In this document: positions 9,804 through 18,008 of the stretch, piece by piece
Layout: every line of letters starts with the position of its first letter
Numbering within the stretch: the first letter of the stretch is position 1
Source of the DNA: Leifsonia sp. TF02-11
GTDB taxonomy: Bacteria > Actinomycetota > Actinomycetes > Actinomycetales > Microbacteriaceae
NCBI RefSeq assembly: GCF_017565305.1
Contig: NZ_JAGEKP010000009.1
Coordinates: forward strand, 1-36,415
Direction of reading: 5' to 3'
Length of the DNA stretch: 36,415 bases
Translations under genes and position numbers: made by a program
Notes under the pieces: model-generated
Told to the model about the DNA's origin: nothing
Databases searched by the model: none
What the model saw: only the letters and a program-made list of their open reading frames with translations

Positions 9804-10835
9804 ATGGACCTCAGGACCCTCGGTAACAGCGGAACGATCGTGTCCGCTTTCGCACTCGGCACGATGACCTTCGGAGCGGAGGCCGACGAGACCACCTCGC
9901 ACGCCATTCTGGAGCGCTACCTCGACGCCGGCGGCACCTTCGTCGACACCGCGGACGTCTACAGCTCCGGCGCGTCCGAGTCGATCATCGGGCGGTGGCT
10001 GGCCCGCAACCACGGCCGTCGCGACGGCATCGTCATCGCCACAAAGGGCCGGTTCCCGATGGGGGAGGGGTCGAACGATCTCGGCCTCTCGCGCACCCAC
10101 CTGCGCAGGGCGCTCGACGACTCCCTGCGCCGGCTGGGCGTGGACAACATCGATCTCTACCAGCTGCACGCCTGGGACGCCCTCACCCCGCTCGACGAGA
10201 CCCTCCGGTTCCTGGACGACGCGGTGTCCGCCGGCAAGATCAGCTACTACGGTTTCTCGAACTACCTCGGCTGGCAGCTGACCAAGGCCGTCGCCGTGGC
10301 CGACGGCTACGGGTTCGTGCCTCCGGTGACGCTGCAGCCGCAATACAGCCTCCTGGTGCGCGGCATCGAGCACGAGATCGTGCCGGCGGCCGTCGACGCC
10401 GGGATCGGGCTGCTGCCCTGGTCTCCGCTCGCGGGCGGCTGGCTGAGCGGCAAGTACCGCCGCGACCAGGCGCCGACGGGTGCCACCCGACTGGGCGAGA
10501 ACCCGAAGCGGGGCATGGAGGCCTTCGACGCCCGCAACGCCGACCCGCGCACCTGGGAGATCATCGACGCCGTTCAGGCCGTCGCGGACGAGACAGGGGC
10601 GAGCATGTCGCAGGTCGCGCTCGCCTGGCTGGTCGACCGTCCCGCCGTGACCAGCGTGATTCTCGGCGCGCGCACGGTCGAGCAGCTCGACGACAACCTC
10701 GCCGCGGCCGAGCTGGTCCTGAGCGACGAGCAGGTGGCCCGGCTGGACGAGGTGAGCACTCCCCGCGCCGAGGTGTACCCCTACGGCCCGCAGGCGGTCG
10801 CGCAGCGGCACCGCAAGCGCGAGGGCGGCCGCTGA
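9804..10835 (+). CDS. Aldo/keto reductase, YajO/AKR11-like
   Basis: 343-aa NADP(H)-dependent oxidoreductase of the longer AKR branch related to voltage-gated potassium channel beta subunits and YajO. The tetrad is Asp48, Tyr53, Lys81 and His122 (VDTADVYSSGASE; IATKGRF; YQLHAWD). ISYYGFSNYLGWQ and TLQPQYSLLVRGIE are family blocks, and ILGARTVEQLDDNLAA is the C-terminal cofactor-binding region. It is not closely related to the first aldo/keto reductase of the window (2409-3242), so this is not a local duplication. The substrate is unknown. A hairpin starts directly after the stop codon. Confidence 0.92.
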   Translation: MDLRTLGNSGTIVSAFALGTMTFGAEADETTSHAILERYLDAGGTFVDTADVYSSGASESIIGRWLARNHGRRDGIVIATKGRFPMGEGSNDLGLSRTHLRRALDDSLRRLGVDNIDLYQLHAWDALTPLDETLRFLDDAVSAGKISYYGFSNYLGWQLTKAVAVADGYGFVPPVTLQPQYSLLVRGIEHEIVPAAVDAGIGLLPWSPLAGGWLSGKYRRDQAPTGATRLGENPKRGMEAFDARNADPRTWEIIDAVQAVADETGASMSQVALAWLVDRPAVTSVILGARTVEQLDDNLAAAELVLSDEQVARLDEVSTPRAEVYPYGPQAVAQRHRKREGGR

Positions 10836-10854
10836 CCCCGCGTCGTCAGCGGGG
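10836..10854 (+). terminator. Hairpin directly after the aldo/keto reductase stop
   Basis: CCCCGC (10836-10841), 7-nt loop, GCGGGG (10849-10854), immediately after TGA. It has no U-tract and separates convergent genes. Confidence 0.5.
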
Positions 10855-10873
10855 CGCAGAGCCTGGGCTCACC

Positions 10874-10909
10874 CCGGCAGCATCACTCCGGCAGCGTCAC
10901 TCCGGCAGC
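10874..10909. repeat. 14-bp tandem repeat carrying a stop codon
   Basis: CCGGCAGCATCACT (10874-10887), CCGGCAGCGTCACT (10888-10901) and a partial third unit. The stop codon of the leftward hypothetical gene (TCA at 10897-10899) lies in unit 2, and unit 1 repeats it in the same position. Confidence 0.75.
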
Positions 10910-11340
10910 GCCGAGAGCTCTTCGACGAACCCCACTGCGGCCTCCTCCACCGCGGCCGTCCGCAGGCGGAGGCCGAGCACGACGTCCGTCGTGCGGCGCG
11001 GCTGCCCGGGCGGCGGCGGGCTGTCATCGGGGTCCGACATCCCGAGCACCGACACGCGCAGCTCCACGCCACCGCCCGGCACACGCCGACCCGCGAGCGA
11101 CAGTGCGGGCGAGCGGAAGGTGAGTGCGGTCCACTCGTCGGCGCCGAGGGTGAGGTCGCCGGGCAGGCCGGCCAGCCAGGCTCCCAGACCTGTCGCCTCG
11201 TCGCGGGTCAGCAGGTCCCCGGTGAGCGTCCAGCGGCGGTCGCCGTCTGCGGCGTCGACCTGCAGCGCGAGCGCATCGCCATCCGAGCGGAGCGGGTGCA
11301 CCTCGAGGCTGCGCGTCGCGTCGGCGTCCTCCAGGAGCAT
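10897..11340 (-). CDS. Conserved hypothetical protein
   Basis: 147 aa, acidic, soluble and mostly beta-rich by pattern (alternating residues in RSLEVHPL, ALALQVDAADG, RRWTLTGDLL, VELRVSVLG). A Pro-rich linker (DDSPPPPGQPRRTT) precedes the last strand and a C-terminal helix. The strand-rich layout with a final amphipathic helix resembles small WapI-like immunity or accessory proteins, but I cannot support that beyond general shape. It starts 5 bp after the stop of the FMN reductase on the same strand, so they form a two-gene operon and it is probably translated from the same mRNA. Confidence 0.65.
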   Translation of the reverse strand: MLLEDADATRSLEVHPLRSDGDALALQVDAADGDRRWTLTGDLLTRDEATGLGAWLAGLPGDLTLGADEWTALTFRSPALSLAGRRVPGGGVELRVSVLGMSDPDDSPPPPGQPRRTTDVVLGLRLRTAAVEEAAVGFVEELSALPE

Positions 11341-11345
11341 GCCCG

Positions 11346-11939
11346 TTACTGGGGCGCCGGCACGACGGTCAGCACCCTCTCGATGTACTCGAAGAACGAC
11401 ACCATGAACCCGCGGAGGAAGGCCTCCGTCGACTCGTCGCTGACGACACCGTCGTCGTCGATCAGCCCGGGGCGCAGCTGGATGTAGGCCTCAGGCGCGT
11501 TCATCTGCGGCGCCTGCAGGAAGCTGAGCACGCTGCGCAGCTGCTGCTGGGCCACGGCGGTGCCGATCGCTCCCGTGGAGGCCCCGATCACCGCGGTCGC
11601 CTTGCGCGCGATCACGTTCTCCCCGTAGGGCCGGCTCGCCCAGTCGATCGCGTTCTTGAGAGCGCCCGGAATGGACCGGTTGTACTCGGGCGTGACGAAC
11701 AGCAGCGCCTCCTGCGCGGCGATCGTCGCTTTGTAGTCGCGCGCCACCTGCGGGAAATCGCCGTCGAAGTCGCGGTTGTAGAGGGGGAGGTTCCCGATCT
11801 CGATCTCGGTGAACGACAGTTCGTCGGGGGCGAGGCGGAGGAGCGCCTTCGACAGTCTGCGGTTGATCGAGGCCGACGAGAGGCTGCCGACGAAGTAGCC
11901 GACGCGATAGGGAGGCTGGAGCTCGTTGATCGTTGCCAT
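11346..11939 (-). CDS. NADPH-dependent FMN reductase (flavodoxin-like)
   Basis: 197 aa from the ATG at 11939. The flavin-phosphate loop GSLSSASINRRL is at 18-29, and TPEYNRSIPGALKNAIDW (83-100) is the signature of the NADPH-dependent FMN/quinone/azo-reductase family (SsuE/ArsH/WrbA-like fold). ASTGAIGTAVAQQQLRSVL is the third conserved block. The fold predicts FMN-mediated two-electron reduction of quinones, chromate or azo compounds; the physiological substrate is unknown. An in-frame start further upstream (12038) would add a low-complexity segment that does not match the family. The gene leads a two-gene operon with the hypothetical protein ending at 10897. Confidence 0.9.
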   Translation of the reverse strand: MATINELQPPYRVGYFVGSLSSASINRRLSKALLRLAPDELSFTEIEIGNLPLYNRDFDGDFPQVARDYKATIAAQEALLFVTPEYNRSIPGALKNAIDWASRPYGENVIARKATAVIGASTGAIGTAVAQQQLRSVLSFLQAPQMNAPEAYIQLRPGLIDDDGVVSDESTEAFLRGFMVSFFEYIERVLTVVPAPQ

Positions 11940-12115
11940 GACGTCAGCTTGCTCCGCCGGTCGCGCGGTGTCGACCCCTGCCGTCCGTACCCGGGCCGGG
12001 GCGGCGGTCTGAGGCGGGAGGTGGCCGGAATAGGGCATCTTCCCGATGTGGGAGGGGGTCCTTAGCGACGAGTCTGAGGGAGTCGAAGAAAGCAGTGGAA
12101 CGAAGGGTGAGGATC

Positions 12116-12421
12116 ATGATGCTGTCCGAGGAGTTCGTCGCAGGTCGTGTGTTCGCGGGGGACGCCCGCCGGGCCGAGCAGGAGCGCGAGCTGGCGCGCC
12201 GCGGCCGCGAGCAGCAGGCGGAGCGCCGGGCCGAGCGCCTGGTCGAGCGCGCTGCCCGGAGCATGAAGCGGCACGCAGGGGAGGTCGCCGGGGCGGATGC
12301 TGTGAGCGGGGTCCTTCCTGCGGCAGAGCCCGTGCGGGAGCCCGCCGTGGAGCCGCACGCCGAGTCCGTTGCGGAGCCGCTCCCCGAGTCGCGGCGCGAG
12401 CTGGCCCACGCCGCGCGATGA
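12116..12421 (+). CDS. Small Arg/Glu-rich helical protein, function unknown
   Basis: About 101 aa. ATG codons at 12116 and 12119 both follow a GTGAGGATC stretch that can serve as ribosome binding site. The first 60 residues are a dense alternation of Arg, Glu and Ala (RRAEQERELARRGREQQAERRAERLVERAARS), predicting a single long amphipathic helix or coiled coil. The remainder is a Pro/Glu/Ala-rich tail. No family recognised. The composition could partly reflect chance open frames in GC-rich DNA, but the frame fills the gap upstream of the LAL regulator and has a plausible start. It may be co-transcribed with that regulator, which begins 73 bp later. Confidence 0.5.
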   Translation: MMLSEEFVAGRVFAGDARRAEQERELARRGREQQAERRAERLVERAARSMKRHAGEVAGADAVSGVLPAAEPVREPAVEPHAESVAEPLPESRRELAHAAR

Positions 12422-12494
12422 CGGCGGTTCTGCCCTGCGCGAAGCCCGGCGGGGAGAGGGTGAGGATGTCGGTGGTGCGTGGCACGATGATGCC

Positions 12495-15400
12495 ATGCGA
12501 TCACCGGCGTCCAGCCCCACGATGATCGGGCGCGAGTCCGATCTCGAGGCGCTGCGCGACGAGCTCCGAGCCGTCGAGGGCGGTGCCGTCGAGCAGGGCG
12601 GCGCCCTGCGCGCGGTCGTCATCGGGGGAGAGGCGGGCATTGGAAAGTCCCGGTTGCTCGCGGAGTTCCTCGCCGAGGCCGAGGGATCCGCGACGGTGCT
12701 CCTGGGGCGCTGCGTCGACCTCGGCAACGACGGTGCACCGTACGCTCCGTTCGCGAGCATCCTGCGCAGGCTGATCGAGCTGCGCGGGCTCGACAGCGTG
12801 CTCGCCGCGGCGGGGCACGGCGCGGGAGTGCTCCCGGTGCTCCTCCCTGAGCTCGCCGACGACTCGGCGGTGCCCGCTCGCACGGGCGCCGAGCGTCTGT
12901 ACGAGCTCGTCACGGTGCTGCTCGAGACGCTGTCCGTCGAGCGACCGCTCGTGCTCGCCGTCGAGGACATCCACTGGGCAGACTCCGCCACGCTCGAGCT
13001 GCTCCGGTTCATCGTGCGGATGGCCGAGCGCGGTCGCATCCTCGTGTTGCTCAGCTACCGCAGCGACGAGGTCGGGCGCGGCCATCCGCTGCGGTCGTAT
13101 CTCGCCGAGCTGGAGCGCACCCGCCGGGTGACCCGCTGGGAGATCTCCCGGCTCGGCCGCGACCAGGTGGAGGCGCTGATCGCCCGGCTGCTCGGCTGCC
13201 GACCCGATGCCGCGACGGTCGACCGCGTCTACCAGATGAGCGAGGGCGTCCCGTTCTTCGTCGAAGAGCTCACCGGCATCGACGGCCTAGCCACGGGCGA
13301 AGACCTCCCCGAGACGCTCCGCGAGCTCCTCCTCGCCCGTTTCGAGAAGCTCAGCGAGCCGACCCAGCAGTTGCTGCGCCTGGCCTCGGCCGGCGGGGTC
13401 TGCGTCGACCACGAGCTGCTCAGCGCGGTCTTCGACGGCACCGCCGACGAACTCGACGCGGCCGCCCGCGAGGCGGTGGTCGCCAACGTGCTCGCGGCCG
13501 ACACCACCGAGTACACCTTCCGTCACGCGCTCGTGCGCGAGGCGATCCACGCCGACCTGCTCCCGGGCGAGCGCAGCAGGTACCACCGCCGGTTCGCCGA
13601 GGCGCTGGAGGCGGGCCCGCAGCGCTCCGCGACGCAACTCTCCACCCACTGGCTCGCGGCGCACGACCTGCGACGGGCGTTCATCGCGTCGCTGGAGGCG
13701 ATGGAGGAGGCGCGGCGCTCCTATGCCTATGCGACGGCGGCCGCCCTGGGCGACCGTGCTCTCGAGCTGTGGGACAGCGTGCCGGACGCCCAAGAGCTCG
13801 GAACGCGGGTGCTCGGCGTCACCAGCCGCACCGAGCTGCTGTCGCGCACCGCGTCGGCGCTGCGCAACGCAGGAGACAACGAGCGTGCCCTTGCGATGGT
13901 GAGCGCCGCCCTCGAATCCGCTCGCGACCTCCCGCCCGCCCAGCACGCCCGGCTGCTGCGCGACAAGGCGCAGTACCTGATGAACCTCAACCGGCCGGGC
14001 GTGATCGAGTTGTTCCAGCGCGCGCTCGAAGTCGTGCCCGCGGGGGTGCTCCCCGCCGCCGACGGCCTTCGGCCGCAGTTGCTCACCGAACTCGCAGCCC
14101 GCTACATGCTGGCCGCCCGCTTCGACGAAGCCGTCGCGCTCACCTCCCAAGCCGTCGAAGAAGCGGGGGCCGACGCGAAGGCCCTGCTCTCGATCGCGCA
14201 CAACATCCGCGGCAGCTCGCTGGTGGCGGCCGGCTCCATCGACCGCGGCCTTGCCGAGCTCGACGAGGCAGGCCGGCTGGCAGAGCACGATCCGGGAGCC
14301 GCGCTGCGCTACGCGGTCAACGCCTCGGACGCGATGAACACGCTGGGTCGCTATGACGAGGCCGTGCGCCTCGCCGAGCGCGGCGTCCGCGAGGCGCGGG
14401 CGCGCGGCGTGGAGCGCACCTCGGGCGTCATCCTCTCGTCGAACACGGTGGAGCCGCTGCTCGCACTCGGCGAGCTCGATCGTGCGGAGGCGATGCTCGA
14501 TCCGGCGCTCGCGCTCGATCCGCCGCCGAGCTTCCGCGCGCACCTGCAGCGCATGAAGCTGTGGATCACCCTGTGGCGAGGCGACCTCGACACGGCGGAT
14601 GCGCTGTTGCGCCGTTGGCACGGCGGGCTGCGCACGCTCGGTGAACTCGAAGTGCAGTCCGAGCTGGGGGTCGCCCGGCTGGCCGCCGAGCTGGCGATCG
14701 CGCGCGGCGACCACCTCGCGGCCTGGGAGGCGACCGCGCCCGTGCGCTCGGACACGCACCGCCGGCTGCCGGCCTCCGACCTCCCGGTGCTCGCCGCGGC
14801 GGCGCGGGCGCTCGCCGACGGCGCGTTCCGAGCCGCGCGCGATGGCGCTGCCTCGAGCGGCTCCGACGGCCCCGAAGGCGTCGGTGGTCTCGACATCGTG
14901 GAGGAGGTCGCCAGGATCGATGGAGTGCTCGCGGCCATCGAAATGTGGCCAACCGCCGTCGCGTGGGGGCCGGTGATCCGGGCGGAACTCGCGACGGCCC
15001 TGGCTGCCGGGGAGGCCGGAGACGGCTCGGACGGGGCTTCCGGCGCCGAGCGCTTCGCCGCAGCGCGCGCTGCCTGGCGGGTCGCGATCGACGCGACGTC
15101 GTCGTCGCTGGCGCCCGCGCACCTCCACCCGTACGCCCTGGTGCGCGCGGCCCGTGTCGCTCGTGCCGCCGGCGACAGCGGCGCCGTCGAGCAGCTCGCC
15201 GCCGCGGCCCGCGTCGAGTCGGAGCGCTCGGGTTTCGGCCTCCTCACTCAGGCCGCGACGGTTCTCGCGTCGTCGCGGAGCGTCCGCGCCGGGCACGGCT
15301 CTGTGGCCGTCGGCCCAGGGGCGCCGCTGACCGAGCGCGAGGAGCAGGTGCTCGCCCTCATCGAGCAGGGCCTCAGCAACAAGCAGATCGGCGAGGCACT

Positions 15401-15509
15401 GTTCATCTCCGCCAAGACCGCAAGCGTCCACGTGTCCAGCATCCTGCGCAAAGTCGGCGCCTCAAGCCGCACCGAGGCGGTCTACCGCGCCTCCCGACCG
15501 GCGCGCTGA
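12495..15509 (+). CDS. Large ATP-binding LuxR-family regulator (LAL type)
   Basis: 1004-aa transcription factor. The N-terminal P-loop NTPase (AAA-type) has Walker A GGEAGIGKS at 44-52 (Lys51) and Walker B LVLAVEDIHWAD at 152-163. The middle 550 residues are helical repeats of TPR type (for example RYDEAVRLAERGVREAR and LGELDRAEAMLDPAL). The C-terminal LuxR/GerE helix-turn-helix spans about 945-1004 (LTEREEQVLALIEQGLSNKQIGEALFISAKT). LAL proteins usually activate transcription on an ATP- and ligand-dependent signal, for example MalT and pathway regulators of antibiotic clusters. The inducer and target here are unknown, and no metabolic cluster is adjacent. The ATG at 12495 sits just before the domain; CACGAT six bases upstream may be its -10. 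Confidence 0.92.
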   Translation: MRSPASSPTMIGRESDLEALRDELRAVEGGAVEQGGALRAVVIGGEAGIGKSRLLAEFLAEAEGSATVLLGRCVDLGNDGAPYAPFASILRRLIELRGLDSVLAAAGHGAGVLPVLLPELADDSAVPARTGAERLYELVTVLLETLSVERPLVLAVEDIHWADSATLELLRFIVRMAERGRILVLLSYRSDEVGRGHPLRSYLAELERTRRVTRWEISRLGRDQVEALIARLLGCRPDAATVDRVYQMSEGVPFFVEELTGIDGLATGEDLPETLRELLLARFEKLSEPTQQLLRLASAGGVCVDHELLSAVFDGTADELDAAAREAVVANVLAADTTEYTFRHALVREAIHADLLPGERSRYHRRFAEALEAGPQRSATQLSTHWLAAHDLRRAFIASLEAMEEARRSYAYATAAALGDRALELWDSVPDAQELGTRVLGVTSRTELLSRTASALRNAGDNERALAMVSAALESARDLPPAQHARLLRDKAQYLMNLNRPGVIELFQRALEVVPAGVLPAADGLRPQLLTELAARYMLAARFDEAVALTSQAVEEAGADAKALLSIAHNIRGSSLVAAGSIDRGLAELDEAGRLAEHDPGAALRYAVNASDAMNTLGRYDEAVRLAERGVREARARGVERTSGVILSSNTVEPLLALGELDRAEAMLDPALALDPPPSFRAHLQRMKLWITLWRGDLDTADALLRRWHGGLRTLGELEVQSELGVARLAAELAIARGDHLAAWEATAPVRSDTHRRLPASDLPVLAAAARALADGAFRAARDGAASSGSDGPEGVGGLDIVEEVARIDGVLAAIEMWPTAVAWGPVIRAELATALAAGEAGDGSDGASGAERFAAARAAWRVAIDATSSSLAPAHLHPYALVRAARVARAAGDSGAVEQLAAAARVESERSGFGLLTQAATVLASSRSVRAGHGSVAVGPGAPLTEREEQVLALIEQGLSNKQIGEALFISAKTASVHVSSILRKVGASSRTEAVYRASRPAR

Positions 15510-15541
15510 CGCTCGGGTCGCGCGGCGCTCAGCCGCCGTCC

Positions 15542-15958
15542 TCAGCGCTCGGCTGCGATCGCGCAGACGATGCAGAGCTCGGTCGTCGGGCGAGCTTCGA
15601 GTCGTTGCACGCCGATCGCGCGGCCGCAGGAGGCGCACGTGCCGTAGCGTCCCACCCGGATGCGCTCCCGTGCGGCATCGACGGCCGCGATGTCGGCGGC
15701 TGTCTCCGAGCGGAGGGCCTGCAGTCGGCTCCATTCCGCGCTGAGCGTCGGACCCTCCGGGTCGTGCTCGTCGTCGGCGGTGGACTCCGACCGTGACGAC
15801 AGCAGGCTGCCCAGCGCCTCGGCGTGCCGTTGCGACTCGGCGACGTCCCCCTGGCGTCGCTCGTCCAGCATTCTGTCGAAGCGATCCAGCTCGTCGATCG
15901 TCAGCCCTGCGTCCTGGATGATGTAGAGCTCTCGTGTGTCCGGTGATTCGGTGTGCAT
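15542..15958 (-). CDS. DksA/TraR-type C4 zinc-finger protein
   Basis: 138 aa from the ATG at 15958, which follows GGAAGGGGG by 7 nt; an upstream in-frame start at 16000 would add 14 residues and lacks such a site. The C-terminus holds the DksA/TraR zinc finger: Cys108, Cys111, Cys129 and Cys132 in CASCG and CIVCA. A helical N-terminal region (TIDELDRFDRMLDERRQGD) forms the coiled-coil part. Such proteins enter the RNA polymerase secondary channel in proteobacteria. The actinobacterial homologues are less characterised, so a transcriptional role is inferred. The acidic tip residues of true DksA cannot be matched with confidence. It is convergent with the LAL regulator. Confidence 0.85.
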   Translation of the reverse strand: MHTESPDTRELYIIQDAGLTIDELDRFDRMLDERRQGDVAESQRHAEALGSLLSSRSESTADDEHDPEGPTLSAEWSRLQALRSETAADIAAVDAARERIRVGRYGTCASCGRAIGVQRLEARPTTELCIVCAIAAER

Positions 15959-15965
15959 GCGCGCA

Positions 15966-15974
15966 CCCCCTTCC
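15966..15974 (-). promoter_or_regulatory. Shine-Dalgarno sequence selecting the DksA-like start
   Basis: GGAAGGGGG on the minus strand, 7 nt before the ATG at 15958. Confidence 0.6.
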
Positions 15975-16017
15975 GATCCCGTCGTGTCAGCGTACGTCAT
16001 GGTAGGCCTGCGCCCCG

Positions 16018-16023
16018 TAGGCT
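16018..16023 (+). promoter_or_regulatory. -10 element of a leaderless promoter (96-aa protein)
   Basis: TAGGCT, 6 nt before the GTG at 16030; identical hexamer and spacing to several other starts in the window. Confidence 0.55.
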
Positions 16024-16029
16024 CGGCGC

Positions 16030-16320
16030 GTGCCCTCGTTTCGTGTGATCATCCCTGTCGGGCGGCTGCGCGGTGACGCGCAGGCCACCTCCATCGAGCC
16101 CGCCGCCGCGGCGGCCGCCGCCGAGCTGACGACCGTGGAGGCGACGAGCGTCGACGTCGTCAGCCGCGAGGCGCGGCTCACCGTGCGGTTCACGGCCGAT
16201 CGCGCGGCCGACGCGCTGCGTGTCGCCGAGCACACCGTCGCGGCCGTCCAGGTGCTCGCCGAGACGGGCGACTGGCGGCTCACCGAGCGTGTCGGCGGGC
16301 GCTGGTTCCGCCGCGCCTGA
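16030..16320 (+). CDS. Conserved hypothetical protein, 96 aa
   Basis: GTG start with TAGGCT six bases upstream and no Shine-Dalgarno sequence, which supports a real leaderless gene. The sequence alternates short strands and helices: FRVIIPVGRL, an Ala-rich helix AAAAAAAELTTVEA, REARLTVRFTADRAADALRVAEHTVAAV, then DWRLTERVGGRWFRRA. The pattern suggests a compact alpha/beta protein that may bind nucleic acid or another protein through its basic C-terminus (RVGGRWFRRA). I do not recognise the family. It is convergent with the glutathione peroxidase; GTCCG/CGGAC (16338-16352) between them can form a small hairpin. Confidence 0.65.
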   Translation: MPSFRVIIPVGRLRGDAQATSIEPAAAAAAAELTTVEATSVDVVSREARLTVRFTADRAADALRVAEHTVAAVQVLAETGDWRLTERVGGRWFRRA

Positions 16321-16337
16321 GCCGCGGCGCGAGTTGG

Positions 16338-16352
16338 TCCGTCGGCCGGACG
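16338..16352. terminator. Small hairpin between convergent genes
   Basis: GTCCG, 5-nt loop, CGGAC; weak on its own, but placed between two converging stop codons. Confidence 0.3.
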
Positions 16353-16368
16353 GGCGTCGGTCGGGCGG

Positions 16369-16857
16369 TCAGGCGACCGCAGGGAGCGCCGCTTCGATCA
16401 GCCCGACGATGCGCGGGTCGTCCGGCTCGGTCTGCGGGCGGAAGCGGTGCACCGAGCCGTCTGGCGTGATGACGAACTTCTCGAAGTTCCACTTGACCTT
16501 GCCGGCTTTGCCGTCGACGTCCGGGTGGGTGGTCAGCTCGGCGTAGAGCGGGTGCGCGTTGCGGCCGTTCAGCCGCACCTTCTCCATCATCGGGAACGTG
16601 ACGCCCCAGGTGGTCGAGCAGTACTCTTTGATCGCGTCGGTCGAGCTCAGCTCCTGGAGGAACTGGTTGCTCGGGAAGCCGATCACGGTGAAGCCGCGCT
16701 CGCCGTACGTCTCCTGCAGCTTCTCGAGCTTCTCGTACTGCGGTGCGAGTCCGCAGCGCGAGGCGACGTTGACGACCAGGATGACCTTGCCCGCGTAGTC
16801 GGACAGGCTGCTCGGCGCCCCGTCGATGGTGTGGAACGGAATCTCCATCAGGGTCAT
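16369..16857 (-). CDS. Glutathione peroxidase family thiol peroxidase
   Basis: 162 aa. The peroxidatic cysteine is Cys35 in NVASRCGLAPQYEKL. The rest of the catalytic tetrad is Gln68 (in FPSNQFLQE) and Trp122-Asn123 (KWNFEKF). Cys80 (EYCSTTWGVTFPMM) sits where the resolving cysteine lies in thioredoxin-dependent members, so this enzyme probably uses thioredoxin rather than glutathione. That fits actinobacteria, which make mycothiol. The usual GxQEPG loop is altered to FLQELSS. It reduces hydrogen peroxide or lipid peroxides in the cytosol. TAGGCT six bases upstream predicts a leaderless mRNA. Confidence 0.93.
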   Translation of the reverse strand: MTLMEIPFHTIDGAPSSLSDYAGKVILVVNVASRCGLAPQYEKLEKLQETYGERGFTVIGFPSNQFLQELSSTDAIKEYCSTTWGVTFPMMEKVRLNGRNAHPLYAELTTHPDVDGKAGKVKWNFEKFVITPDGSVHRFRPQTEPDDPRIVGLIEAALPAVA

Positions 16858-16863
16858 GCTCCG

Positions 16864-16869
16864 AGCCTA
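16864..16869 (-). promoter_or_regulatory. -10 element of a leaderless promoter (glutathione peroxidase)
   Basis: TAGGCT on the minus strand, 6 nt before the ATG at 16857. Confidence 0.55.
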
Positions 16870-16941
16870 CGTCGCCGCCTGGCACCGGGTGCCCGATTGC
16901 GGCGAAGACCCAGGATCGGCCTGGCGGCGACCGCGCCGGCG

Positions 16942-17862
16942 TCAGAGCCGGGCGAGCGGAGCCTCCGGATCGGAGACCCACTCGGTGAGCGAACCGTCGT
17001 ACACCGTGACGTCGTCGCGGCCGAGCAGCGCCAGGGCGAGTCCGTCCGCCGCGGCGGCGATCCCCGCCCCGCAGTACGCGACGATCGGGTCGGAGGAAGA
17101 TAGCACGTCGGCGAAGAGGCGCCGCAGTTCGGCAGGCGGAAGGAACGCGTTCGTCTCCGGATCCACCAGCCGGACCGCCGGCGCGCTCACGCTGCCGGGG
17201 AGGTGCCGCGCGGCGAAGTCTCGCGGCGGGGCGCCGCAGATCAGCGTGCCGGCCCGGTCGCCGGACAGCACGGCCGCGACATCGTCTCGGTCGCTCCAGA
17301 ACCCCGGCAACTCTGCGACGGGGAGGAGGCCGGCGTGACGCGGTGCGACGTCACCGGTCTCGAGCGGGCGGCCTTCACTGCTCCACTTGGTGACGCCGCC
17401 GTCGAGCACGGCGACCCGGTCGTGGCCGAACGACCGGAACAGCCACCACAGCCGGGACGCCCACTGCCCGACGGCGGCGTCGTAGATCACGACGGTCGTG
17501 TCGGCGTCCACGCCGAGCGCTGCGGCGGCGGCCGCGAACGCCTCGGCGCCCGGGCGCGTGAACGGGAACCGTCCGGTCGGATCGCTGAACGGGTCGAGCA
17601 GGTCGGCGAAGACCGCACCGGGCACATGGCCGTCGCGGTACCGCTCCGCCCCGCTCCGGTAACCGACGCGCCCGTCGGGGTCGGGAGCGGCGACGACTGT
17701 GGCATCGACCACGACCAACCCCTCGGATCCCAGGTGGTCGCAGAGCCACTGGGTCGACACCAGGGGCCCGGCGAGCGCGGCCCCGAGAGCGGCGCCACGG
17801 GCGTCGGGAACAGGGAGGGTCGCAGGATCGGCCTGGCCGGAGCGATCGGTCGTTGTGGTCAT
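16942..17862 (-). CDS. sseA: Two-domain rhodanese sulfurtransferase (SseA-like)
   Basis: 306 aa from the ATG at 17862; a GTG three codons upstream (17871) is also in frame, but TAGCGT lies seven bases before 17862 and covers that GTG, so the ATG fits a leaderless start. Two rhodanese domains are seen. The first, inactive one has VVVDATVV, HVPGAVFADL and YDAAVGQWASRLWW. The second carries the active-site cysteine in YCGAGIAAAA (about Cys264 in this numbering). The CG(A/S)G loop favours 3-mercaptopyruvate sulfurtransferase over thiosulfate sulfurtransferase (usually CRxGxT). It transfers sulfane sulfur to cyanide or thiol acceptors. It is followed on the same strand by glutathione peroxidase with an 84-bp gap holding a possible stem. 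Confidence 0.9.
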   Translation of the reverse strand: MTTTTDRSGQADPATLPVPDARGAALGAALAGPLVSTQWLCDHLGSEGLVVVDATVVAAPDPDGRVGYRSGAERYRDGHVPGAVFADLLDPFSDPTGRFPFTRPGAEAFAAAAAALGVDADTTVVIYDAAVGQWASRLWWLFRSFGHDRVAVLDGGVTKWSSEGRPLETGDVAPRHAGLLPVAELPGFWSDRDDVAAVLSGDRAGTLICGAPPRDFAARHLPGSVSAPAVRLVDPETNAFLPPAELRRLFADVLSSSDPIVAYCGAGIAAAADGLALALLGRDDVTVYDGSLTEWVSDPEAPLARL

Positions 17863-17869
17863 GCGGACC

Positions 17870-17875
17870 ACGCTA
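17870..17875 (-). promoter_or_regulatory. -10 element of a leaderless promoter (sulfurtransferase)
   Basis: TAGCGT on the minus strand, 7 nt before the ATG at 17862. It decides the start. Confidence 0.55.
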
Positions 17876-17929
17876 ACCGCGGCCTCTGACGCTACCTACG
17901 CCCGCCGCAACCCGGCGTAACGCACGCCC

Positions 17930-17953
17930 GCTTCCGTCGGCCGACGCCGAAGC
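17930..17953 (-). terminator. Palindromic hairpin after L-serine dehydratase
   Basis: Inner perfect palindrome CGTCGGCCGACG (17935-17946), flanked by GCTTC (17930-17934) and GAAGC (17949-17953). It lies 56 bp past the sdaA stop codon. Confidence 0.5.
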
Positions 17954-18008
17954 GACGCAAAAGTCGGGCCTGAGACGCCGATGCGGCCGATTGTGCGCCG
18001 CCTCGCGC

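Noticed and set aside
10897-11340. Assignment of the hypothetical protein as a WapI-type immunity protein
   Set aside because: Only general strand-rich shape supports it and no toxin gene is nearby; left as hypothetical.
13287-15431. 714-codon frame antisense to the LAL regulator
   Set aside because: No motifs and strongly biased composition; the plus strand carries the Walker motifs and LuxR HTH.
16871-16931. GTCGCCGCC/GGCGGCGAC inverted repeat
   Set aside because: The 43-nt loop and simple GC-rich arms make this likely chance; not called as terminator.
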